Shown piece by piece: positions 38,992-48,705 of a stretch of 64,000 bases of DNA. Numbering within the stretch: position 1 is the stretch's first letter; each line of letters opens with the position of its first letter. The stretch comes from Brachypodium distachyon (taxonomy: Eukaryota; Streptophyta; Magnoliopsida; Poales; Poaceae). Location of the stretch: NCBI RefSeq assembly GCF_000005505.3, contig NC_016131.3, positions 15,397,501 through 15,461,500 on the forward strand, read 5' to 3'. The notes under the pieces were generated by a model. The model did no database searches. It saw only the letters and a list, made by a program, of their open reading frames with translations, and was not told the DNA's origin. Made by a program: the position numbers and the translations under genes.

Positions 38992-41725
38992 TCATCTGTA
39001 ACGATCACGGTCACGGTCAGAGCCACGCTCCCAACTTCTATCATTGCCATGGTCTCGTCCCCTGTCCCTCCCCCTCTCCTTCTCCCGTTCTCTGCTTCGG
39101 CTACGACGCCGCTCTCTTCCATGACCACCTCTGTCTCTGTTTCTGCTCTCCCTTTCAGCATAATCATCCCTGCCCCGATCCCTGCTCCTCTCTCGGCCTT
39201 CTCTTTCAGTTGAACCTACAATGATGAAGGACACAAGTTAATGTACAACACTTGCAATGAAACTTCTCCGACAATTGTATTACTGGTATTTCTGGTGCCG
39301 TAAGTAAGGCTTAGGTAGACAGAACGTATAGTCCTATCCAAAACGCATAGCAGCATACAAGGACCAGCATGAGAGAACAAGGTGCGATAGAAAAAAGGCA
39401 TTAAAGTAAAGAAAACAGAGCAAATAATACCACGTTGCTCAACTTCCCATCCAGCACGTCCAGACCCAGGAAGAGTAGGTGCACTTTCAGTTTGCTGTGA
39501 TTTAACACGGAACTTCTTTTTGAGGTTACCAAATTCATCATAAATCTCCCCATCATCCTACAGAAAGAAGAACGTTTGCACATGGGAACTCATTATCACG
39601 ACAGAAATACAAAAATATAAATGAAAATGCCCTACCTCCTCAGCTTCTTTTCGGCGCCTTCTAACTTCTTCTAGTTCTTCTTCATCAAGTTCTTTATAGC
39701 CACCACCCCGGCCACCTCTACAAAGAACAATTGATGAGAGAAATTCCCAAAATTCAGTACCTTGTACATGAACAGTCACATATGTAGCTGCTTAGTCTAT
39801 GATATTATGACCATAGAATACCACATGCAGTTGTAGTGTGCATGCCTCTGTGCACACTGGATATTATATATTTGATTAATGATGCACCATGCCAAGGTAA
39901 CTATTATACAGTAGACAAAGATCTCACATATTCAGTCATGACCCAACTGAAGGGCCAGTGTTCGGGCATACTGTACTTCCTTGAGCCAGTCTTGCTCACC
40001 CTAAGAATCGTAAATGGAAATAGAAAGCAAAACACTACAATCAAGGCCTGACAATGCACTCGTGTACTTGTATGCCTGATATCAAGGCCTCCCAATGCAC
40101 AATGTCTTTGTGTGCCTGATACCTAGTGCAAATTTTATGCAAAAGGCTACAAATCAATGTATCAGTTGCTACAAACTCAGGTGGACATCATAGATAAGTG
40201 TTGCCTGTTTTAACAACTAAACAGAGAACCTCACTAGTCACTAGTCTTCGACCACATAGTCAAGAGCAGCTCTATATGCAAATTGGCAGTATAATTCATT
40301 AACATGTTCAGGACAAATATGATCATCATGTGAGATGCAAATTGTGTATATGCAGTACGTATTACCTCACACCGCCTTCATTATGACCTGGCTTAGTGGT
40401 GTTACAAACATTACATTTAGTCCGCTTTGCCCAGTTTACGTTGCCACACCTGGAACACACATAAAACTAAGTTTAATATCAGATAACACAAACAGCCTTA
40501 TAGTATAGTGCAAAAAAATATTTTTCTATTGCTCGTAGGATACTTAATCAATTTAAAAGGTGAAACAAAAAATATAGCACCTTCCTACAAAAATACTTGT
40601 GAGCCAATGGACGATGGTGATTACACTATGATGAAAGAAAGGGCTGCAAAGTTTAGCCCATAACAAGAATCATGACTAATAAATCCCAAAATCATTTCCA
40701 ACTTAAGTATGATGGTCAAGCAGTTAATGGACTTGTTAACTTTTAAGAAAGGGGACATGAAGGCATCAACTAAAGTATACATACACATGGAAACAAAACA
40801 ACAAACTGTAGTAACATATCAAAGCAATGAGACAAAACACTTTTTGGTGTCCTTACATCGTACATGGCCAGTCATTAGGACCAAACAGCCCAGGAGGACC
40901 ACCAACAGCAGGAGCATTACTGCTTCCTTTTGAATCATGGCTGCCACGACCTCTACCCCTACCACCTCCAGCACCTGTTCCACTAACACCAGCAGGGCGA
41001 GAGGCTCCGCAGCGATTACAGACACCACGGAAGGCAAAATTTACGTTGCCGCAGCTGGGAGAAGAAATCATGTGAGAAAGAATAGAATACAGAGTAAAGA
41101 CCATGGTAGTCAACAGAAAAGAGAAGTTGCTCACCAAAAATAACAGACCTTGTATTTGGACATTGCCAATCACCATCTTGCTGCCAAGCTTTTCCTGGAC
41201 CATCACCACGTCCCCTACCTCTGCCTGACCCATTATCTAATTCATCTTGTCCACCAAGGTCAGCTGTGATGCTCAAATTCGTGGAGCTATCAAATGTATC
41301 CTTGCTTTTTGACTCAGCTATGTGAACCTGAATGATGCTTCCATGGAAATCTTTATTATTAAACCATTCCACGGCAGCTGAAGCAGCATGTGGATCCTCA
41401 TAGGTGACTGTTGCATCACCCTTTGGTTCATTTGTAACTTTGTCCCTGTATATCCAGATTTTTGGATGCCCAGTCCTTTTGTCCTTCTGTTGAAATTTGA
41501 CAACAGGAAGTGACAAATTCATCATGAACTCATATGACATAAGGGCTTTACAAAACTACTGACGAATTTGCATGTGGTCGCAAAAATGTTACCTGGTAAG
41601 ACCCATACCTTTAGCAACCCTATAGTACCAAAATATTCAGCCAACATGGTCTCATCAGTTCCAGGAGGCAGATTGCATACATAAATAGAACCATTTGGGG
41701 GTCCTCTTGACATATATCCAGCCAT
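38992..41725 (-). CDS. TAF15: TAF15-like TFIID subunit / RNA-binding zinc-finger protein
   Basis: Plant TAF15-type (FUS/EWS/TAF15-like) protein, a TFIID-associated RNA-binding factor. Exons (5' to 3'): 41725-41609, 41486-41149, 41054-40857, 40449-40366, 39717-39636, 39557-39431 and 39215-38992; 389 aa. An RRM occupies residues ~12-95: SIYVCNLPPGTDETMLAEYF is RNP2-containing, and GDATVTYEDPHAASAAVEWF is the RNP1 region. Two RanBP2-type zinc fingers follow with the WxCx(2-4)CGN...Cx2C pattern: DWQCPNTSCGNVNFAFRGVC and DWPCTMCGNVNWAKRTKCNV. RGG-like linkers (GRGRGRG) separate them. The C-terminal ~75 residues are an Arg/Asp/Glu/Ser tail ending DRDRDRYR. A 3' splice acceptor (TTTTTTACAG) abuts the ATG, so a leader intron lies upstream. 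Confidence 0.93.
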
Positions 41726-43197
41726 CTGTAAAAAAAAGGCAGCTTTAGACGATTAGTACCATTGTTCAAACTGCAAGGTTTGAAAAAATACCACAAGCAG
41801 AAAAGTGCAAATATAAACTATCAAAACTGGCAGAAAGAACAGGACGACAGCAAAACAGGGAGAAGATTAAAGGGAGAGTAAACCAAGGCTAATATATCAT
41901 AAGCTTACGGAAAACACATGGAAGTCCACTGGTTCAACATGCTATAGTTGAGAGAATGTTATGTCAATAACCTTCAATTATTGAGCAAAGTGGTTTGGGT
42001 GCTACTCCCTCCTTCCCAATTTATAGGTCGTTTTAGATTTATTTTTTCTTTTACCAACAAAGGATGTCGTTTTAGGTAATTAATTATGGCAACTAGCAAC
42101 AGAAGCTTCGCTTTTCACGGCCATTGGCATGCATGTGTATCGGTACTTATACCGTTAGTTTCCGAAGGCAAGTATTAAGGGCCGCATGCATGGGCAGATG
42201 CCTTATTCATGCAAGCATCAATTGCCCTTGATTACGCGTGCCGAGGCTGTTTTGAGGATACTGAAACTGTTTTCGGGATTTTACACTGGAGAATTAAATG
42301 ATTACACGGTCAGCTCGCACGTTCCAAACAACCTTGTATGCACTCCAAACAACCTTGGAATTTGCATCCAAACTAAAACAACCTGTAAATCGGGAAGGAG
42401 GGAGTACATTGCATACAATATATGAAGGCATACTTTGACTATTAATGCAGAATTTATTGATTTGTTATGTTACAGAATTAGCCAAAAATATGGAGGACAA
42501 AACTCCATCTCCCATCCTAGATACACATAAAGAGCTGGCTGATGTAAATTTGTTGATAGACTTATCAGCAGTAATGACAGCAGGGATGTAAACGGCGGCC
42601 CGTTTAGTGTCCGTTTAGTCCCCGGTCACGGCACAAAGCATGCAGCCACGCGTCCAGGGATGTAAACGCGGTACCAAAACACACTAAGATGCCTACTATG
42701 CGGCGCAGTTTACCAAGCCGTTGACATCCCTAAATGACAGGGCGGAGCGGCAGAGGTACAAGGGTGTACACATCTGTTATAAAAACCACTAGCTTTCGCA
42801 AACAAAATTGATTATTCTCTTTCTCTAACGCCTCAAGCCCAGCTATTGCCTATTCCATGTTCCCCAATCAGAGAGCGATCAGGGGCAGCACTGAACTATA
42901 CTCTGGTAACCGCCGCTGCGGCACAAGCATCCACGCGGCCAGGGTGGGTGCAGAAGTTGTGAAGGCCAGTGGGATTTAACTAGTCGCTGGATGAAAACAG
43001 CATCATACCACAGAACCCAATGGATGAAAACTAGGTCACGGTGTTTTTCTTTTCAATACATCTCAGAATTCACACCAATCCACGGGCGGAGGACCCGGTA
43101 GGTGACGGGGAAGATTAAGGAGCTAAAAGGCAGAATCCGTTCGTGAGTGATGGGAGGAGAGACGGTCGGGAGCGAGAGAATCAAAGGGGAGACCAAC
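41726..43197 (-). other. Probable leader intron of the TAF15-like gene
   Basis: On the minus strand the ATG follows a T-rich tract and CAG directly, a good acceptor. A plausible donor is CAG|GTTGGT at 43197. If so, this 1472-bp intron lies entirely in the 5' leader and contains the MITE at 42003-42406. The donor is inferred from sequence only. Confidence 0.5.
42003..42406. mobile_element. Stowaway-like MITE, 404 bp
   Basis: TA-flanked element with inverted ends CTCCCTCCTTCCCAATTTAT and the inverse around AAATCGGGAAGGAGGGAG. Inner pairing (AGGTCGTTTTAG with CTAAAACAACCT) extends the arms. It is longer than the hairpin type seen elsewhere in the window. Confidence 0.8.
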
Positions 43198-43204
43198 CTG
43201 CGGC

Positions 43205-43420
43205 GGAGGCGCTGGCGCGAGGAGGAAGACGGGCCAGGGGGCTGGGCGCTAGGAAGCGCGGGAGGGATGGGGGGCGGCGCTCGCGCGAGGAGGAAGACGA
43301 GCTAGGGGGTTGGGCGCTAGGCAGCGCGGGGTGGGGAGGGGTGGCGGCGCTCGCGCGAGGAGGAAGACGAGCCGCGGTACGAGGGGACTGCTGCGGCGCT
43401 CGGCAGCGAGATGGGGCAAG
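43205..43420. repeat. ~69-bp minisatellite near the TAF15 first exon
   Basis: Three copies of GCGCGAGGAGGAAGACG start at about 43215, 43283 and 43353 (spacing 68 and 70 bp). The intervening GGGGG(C/T)TGGGCGCTAGGNAGCGCGGG is shared between copies one and two and decays in the third. Long frames through it are repeat artefacts. Confidence 0.75.
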
Positions 43421-43785
43421 GGAAGGACGGGTGTATTGCTGGGGGCAAGGGCAACGGCCCGCTTTCCGGCATCCAGGGCATGGCCCACCAGTCCAGCCGG
43501 GTTGGGCTTGGGCGTTTAGGTAGCCACCTGACGAATTCTCAACAAAAAAAAAAAAAAAAGCTAGCCACGGGACGTACGATTGTTTTGCTCACGTTTTTAG
43601 TGCGATCCAAGCTTTTCAGCTTTGCATGTGAAGAAACAAAATCTCTCAAAAAAAAGGCGAAGAAACAAAGTTCGACAAAGTTTTTGGTCCCTGCTGAGAG
43701 AGAAACACACGTCGTCGTAAAGCAAACCGTACTGAAACTGAATCCTTCACGCAGAGCAGCTTTGAGGCAGCCACAGAAAAGACAG

Positions 43786-43866
43786 GTAGGCCAACCCACG
43801 AGCGAGATGGCCACATCGGTCATAGATTGGGCTCTCCTCCCCTGTCGTCTACTCGTCTCTCCCGCC
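43786..43866 (+). repeat. Promoter-homology block, copy A
   Basis: GTAGGCCAACCCACGAGCGA is followed by (G)ATGGCC and GATTGGGCTCTCCTCCCCTG. It matches copies B (44528) and C (51514), which precede the WAK and choline-transporter genes. A degenerate MITE follows at 43889. No gene with a recognisable domain follows copy A before the WAK promoter. Confidence 0.8.
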
Positions 43867-43888
43867 ATTTCACGTGATATAAAATACT

Positions 43889-43991
43889 TACTCCGTTTCA
43901 TAATTCTTATCAAAATGTTACATGCACAAATAGATTATAGATATATTCATTTTTGCACAAATTTGAGACAAGAATTATGAAACCGAGAGAG
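43889..43991. mobile_element. Degenerate Stowaway-like MITE
   Basis: TACTCCGTTTCATAATTCTT at the left pairs with AAGAATTATGAAACCGAGAG at the right, about 100 bp apart, with an AT-rich centre. The outermost bases have decayed. Confidence 0.65.
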
Positions 43992-44527
43992 CAGGACACT
44001 GACGAGAAATTCAAATGATGTAAAATAGGACACCAAAACAATTCTCTTCCTGCCTCTCTTCTCCACCCGAGCCCCCATCACCCTACTCTCCTCTTGAAAA
44101 GCGCAGCCGCCGCTGCATGGAGCCGCTTCTCCTGCGTCTCCTCGCCTCCTTGTGGCCTTCCTCGCCCTCGCGAAGCTCCCACCGCCTCACTCGAATCCGC
44201 TGCGCATCTAAGCGCCCCCATATCGACGAACCGGCCACTCGATCTCCGCCCGCCTCCTCGTCCCCGCAATCTCCTGGAGGAGGCTTCCGGCAGTGGAGGG
44301 CAGGTGCAGAAGGGAGGGGTCAGGGGAGTGGCGGTGGTGCCGTCCATGGCCGGGGCACGGCTTGATTTTTTTGGAAGCATGGCCTAATTTTTTTGGGCGA
44401 TGATAGGTTTACATCATCTATTTTTTTTTAGAAAAGTTTACATCATCTGTTGAAGTGACGACCGTACCCTATAAAACCGGGTTTTGAGACTGAGGCTGCT
44501 ACAGAAAGGGGACGCACGGGGACGCAC

Positions 44528-44754
44528 GTAGGCCAACCCACGAGCGAAATGGCCCGCATGGGTCACAGCAGTGATTGGGCTCTCATTCTCAAAGAAAAAA
44601 AAAAGCAGTGATTTGGCTCTCCTCTCCCGTCGATCGTCTCTCTCGCCCAGACTCCAACCAAATCCCGCGCTTCCCCATCACCCTTTTCCTCGCTGCACTT
44701 GAGAGCAACTAACCGTGAGTGAGCTCCTCCGCGCGCCCGGGCCCGGCCGCCGAC
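44528..44754 (+). promoter_or_regulatory. WAK promoter and leader, homologous to the choline-transporter promoter (copy B)
   Basis: It starts GTAGGCCAACCCACGAGCGA and contains TTTGGCTCTCCTCTCCCGTCG, CCCGCGCTTCCCCATCAC and GAGCTCCTCCGC, ending CGACATGGGCGCC. All these words occur in the same order in copy C at 51514-51760. An internal duplication of AGCAGTGATT(G/T)GGCTCTC lies at 44567 and 44604, separated by an A-rich run. Confidence 0.85.
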
Positions 44755-47700
44755 ATGGGCGCCGTAAGTTCCTTCTTCCTCCCAGTGTGTCTTTGTTAAT
44801 CTAGCGGAAAATCGGTTCCTGAATCGTTGGCTGCTTCCGTCCGTCCCGCGTCCATTAATTAATTTGCGCGCCGCTGCAGGCCACCATCCTTGTGCTCCTT
44901 GCAACGACTCACGCCATCCTGGCTGCCCAACAGCGGCCGATCACGCTTGCCGGTTGCCCCGACAAGTGCGGCGACATCAGCATCCCCTTCCCGTTCGGCA
45001 TGAAGCCTGGCTGCTTCCTTGAGGGCTTCGAGGTCACCTGCAACCACTCCTTCAACCCCCCTCGCGCCTTCCTTTCGCAGGACTCGATATATCAACGAGT
45101 GGGTTATGCCAATTACACGACCAGGAACTACTCGGACCTGGGGACGTTAAACCCTGTTGACGTGTTGAACGTTTCGAACGTGCCTGCCGAGCTCATCGAT
45201 ATATCAGTTCCAGGAGTGAGCTCCGGGCATACGGCCTGGTCAGATACGACTGCCTGCTCATGGATGGTAATAACCGTCACTTGCTCAAGCTTGAACGTAC
45301 GAATCTGGGTAGGTTTGGCGGGCGGAGGCCGTTCCTCCTGTCACCGCTGCGCAACGTCGTCATCGGTGTCGGCTGGGACGTCCAGCCGGAGATGGCGTTC
45401 GGCAGATCCATAGACAACGAGACGCGCTACATGATCGGCTGTCTTTCCTACATCAAACACAGCTTCCTGACAAACGGGTCGTGCTCGGGGCGGGGGTGCT
45501 GCGAGGCCTCCATCCCGTCTGAGAAGGATGTGGACTTCTCCATCAGAGCTTTCACGGTGGTGTTCGAGCCTCAGAAGGAGAGAGACATGCCAGGCGATGA
45601 CATGAGCACCAACAGTCCGTGCTCCTACGCCATGATGGTGGAGCGCTCCTGGTACAACTTCTCCTCTGAGGACATGTTTGGCCGCATGGTGCTACCAAAC
45701 AAGTACCCCAGGGGTGTCCCCTTCGTGCTCGATTTTGCCATCAGGAACCGTTCCTGTACTGCTCAAGGCCAGCAGCCACCTCAGGACTACGCATGCATCA
45801 GTGGCAACAGCTATTGTGCCAAGGCACCCAGTGGTAACGGCTATGTCTGCAGGTGTCAAGACAACTACGACGGCAACCCTTACATCACTAATGGATGCCA
45901 AGGTACATGCATGCAAATTTAGACTACATGCTGCATACCATACAATAAATGGCAGGTCAAATATATACGAGTTTCTCTGGTGGGATATACTGTGTATGCT
46001 TCGGTACTTAATTTGTAGACTAATTAACTCAAGCTTCCATATCTTTAATTTACCTGTATGGCTCTATTTCTTTCAGACATTAATGAGTGCGACCTCCATC
46101 CGAAGAACAATTGCTCGGCTGGCTCCTTCTGCAAGAACACGCCGGGAGGATATGAGTGTCCATGCAAAGTTGGAATGAAAGGCAATGGCAAAAAAGGACC
46201 CTGCACTGAGAATTTTCCCATGCCAGCAAAGGTGATTGTAGGTAAGTATATTAATTAAGCTGTCAGAACAAGCACAATAGTGGGCTATAAGTTGACTACA
46301 AAAATATAAATAGTATATTTGTACTTAGTTTGACGGGAGAGAAGAGGAAGCTAACAACCAGCTGCTGCACGCTGCAGCAGTGTTGGCTGGTGGTGGGTGA
46401 TGTGAAATGTCTGCATGAGGAGATTTTTAGCTTGCTCTGCCTCCAATAATTAACTAAATCTATAAATTTCAATCTCTTTATGGCCATTCACATCATCAAT
46501 CACTTCAAGCTGTTGATTCGATCTTATCTACTGCTTTGATCTACATGCAACAGCAAGTCGATCAGCAATCAGTTACATATTCTTGAACCTGCATTAGCTG
46601 ATGACCTTTAATGGACTATGATTTATACGCTTCAAGCAGACCTTCCATTTGTTAAATCCCAGGGGATCATCCTTCCACAACTAGTTTAATGGTTAAAAGA
46701 TGTGTCATGCCCCACATATGAGGAAGCGAAATATGATTGCGTTGCCTAACCAATACTCCTCCATGCACATCCCCTATAATTAATTAAGAAGAGGAAATTT
46801 GCCCTAGGACACCGTTGTTTTTTGGCTTTTGCCAAAACACACTGCCGGAATGTGTTTTTGTTCAGTACCATTACAATTTTGTGGGCATTTGCTATAACAC
46901 ACTGCATCGACTAAAATTGAGAATTTTTCATTTTTACTTGGGCGACGACCATCTTAAATTCGATTCTGAACATTTTTTTTCCTTTCTACGAATCGATATT
47001 TGACATCTACTAGGGTTCGTTGTTTGTTGAGGTGGGTATTCATCCCCTGTGTCGTTGCACTCTACATGAGAGGAAAACACTTCGAACAAAGAGTTTGAAA
47101 AATTCTATACACATTTGATAAAGGCTAGAATGGTATTCAATGTGAAAAAAGTCAAACTTTCCGTTTTGAACCATACAATGTGTTCTGGCAAATGTCCACA
47201 AAATTGTAATGGTACTGGACAAAGACACGTTCTGGTGGTGTGTTACGGCAAAGGCCACGAAATAACGGTGTTCTCCAGCCAATTTTCCCATTAAGAAATA
47301 TCTTCTGCCCAACACCTCTACAAATTAGGATTCTCCAAATAACTGACTAGTCCCACGGCGGTATTTTGTTCTGGATGGGATTGGCGTTGCAAAATTACAC
47401 AGTGTGCTTTGATTTTATTTTCATCACATAAGTCCTTACACGACTTCAAAAAAATTAATTCACCCTTTGTAACTCTAAGTTACTATTGGGTGATGCAATT
47501 TCTATATTATCAAGGTGATTGCAAAGATATATCATGTTAATCCTTCTGTTATAAGAGAAATGTTGTATGTGTTTGACAACTGTATCATACAATTGTTTGA
47601 TTAATAAGTTCACTTCTTTGCACTTCGATCTGCAGGTGTTTCTTCATCGATTGTCGTTGTTGTGCTTATGCTTATGGTCAATCAATTCCTAAAACTCAAG

Positions 47701-48705
47701 AAGTTCTATGAACAAAATGGCGGTCCAATACTAAAAGGTGTCAAGAATATAAGGATTTATACAAGGAAACAACTGAAACAAATAACAGGTAACTACAAGC
47801 ATCCCATTGGAGAGGGTGCCTTCGGTAAGGTTTATTTGGGGACTCTTGAAGACAAACAACAAGTGGCTATAAAGAGGTCCATCAAAGTTGAAAAGGAAAG
47901 AACGAAAGAGTTCACTGATGAGGTAATAATCCAATCTGAAATGAGGCACAAGAACATTGTTAGGCTCCTAAGCTGCTGCTTAGAGGTGGATGTTCCCATC
48001 TTGGTTTATGAGTTTGTACCAAGAGGGAGCCTGTATGAAGTTCTCTTTCGAGGTGGAGATAGCATTCCGGTGAATACACGTCTGAGGATTGCTGTAGGGA
48101 CAGCCGAAGGTCTAGCATACATGCATTCAGCAGGGCAGAGTACCATCCGTCATGGTGATGTTAAATCTGCCAATATACTTCTTGATGAAATTTTCATCCC
48201 AAAGGTTTCAGACTTTGGGACCTCCTCTCTACTGGCAAGAGGAACGGACGAGATGACTGAAAATGTCATTGGGGACAAGAGTTACATAGATCCTATTTAT
48301 ATGCAAGAAGGTATCGTCACACAGAAGAGCGATGTCTATAGCTTCGGAGTTGTTCTGATAGAGCTTGTTACAAGGAGGGCCGCAAAATATGACAAGGAGA
48401 GGAGCTACATTAAAAACTTCGTACAAGCTTGTCTTGGCAAAAGAGCAAGGGAATTTTTTGATAATGATATTACAAGTGATGAAGATATTAAGATCTTAGA
48501 AATGGTCAGTGAAGTCGCTGTGGAGTGTTTGAAAACAAATCCAGAAGAACGCTTACATATGCGACAGGTAGAAAGCCGCCTGTTCTATATTAGTGCACAA
48601 TCTGTACATTATGGGCAGGAGACGAACGACCTGAGAAATCTTAGTCCTAGTCCGGAAGATATTGCTTTGCCTACGAGTGGGGAGAACGAAGCATCTACCG
48701 ACTAA
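44755..48705 (+). CDS. Wall-associated receptor kinase, frameshifted in exon 2
   Basis: A WAK/WAK-like receptor kinase, which binds wall pectin outside the cell and signals through a cytosolic Ser/Thr kinase. Exons: 44755-44763, 44880-45902, 46077-46241 and 47636-48705. The 9-nt first exon encodes MGA, then the signal peptide continues ATILVLLATTHAILAAQQ. The galacturonan-binding domain has CPDKCGDISIPFPFG. An EGF-like part (YVCRCQDNYDGNPY) and a calcium-binding EGF domain (DINECDLHPKNNCSAGSFCK) follow, then a membrane segment (SSSIVVVVLMLMV). The kinase has GEGAFGKVYLG, VAIK, an HGDVKSANILL loop (non-RD, common in grass WAKs) and DFG. Exon 2 lacks one base near 45213-45216: before it the frame reads IDISVPG, after it ELRAYGLVRYDC. 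Exon sums confirm one missing base. Read literally, translation stops at 45413 (180 aa). It is a pseudogene, a damaged allele or a sequencing error. Confidence 0.88.
46792..47289. mobile_element. Foldback element in WAK intron 3, 9-bp target duplication
   Basis: A 498-bp inverted-repeat element. The left arm (AGGAAATTTGCCCTAGGACA, then CCGTTGTTTTTTGGC) pairs over more than 110 bp with the right end (GGTGTTCTCCAGCCAATTTT and inward), sharing AGTACCATTACAATTTTGTG. It is flanked by ATTAAGAAG (46783) and ATTAAGAAA (47290), a 9-bp duplication with one mismatch. That size fits Mutator-like elements. Confidence 0.75.

Noticed and set aside
43143..43523. 126-codon frame near the TAF15 first exon
   Set aside because: It is generated by the 69-bp minisatellite, and the frame has no recognisable protein content.
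44094..44387. Frames after promoter copy A, with an ATG near 44118
   Set aside because: There is no known domain, and the two overlapping frames have similar composition. It is kept only as a possible transcript in the promoter-copy finding.
48100..48240. WAK kinase HGD in place of HRD as a loss-of-function change
   Set aside because: The catalytic Asp is kept, and a non-RD HGDVKSANILL loop is common in grass WAKs, so it is not a lesion.
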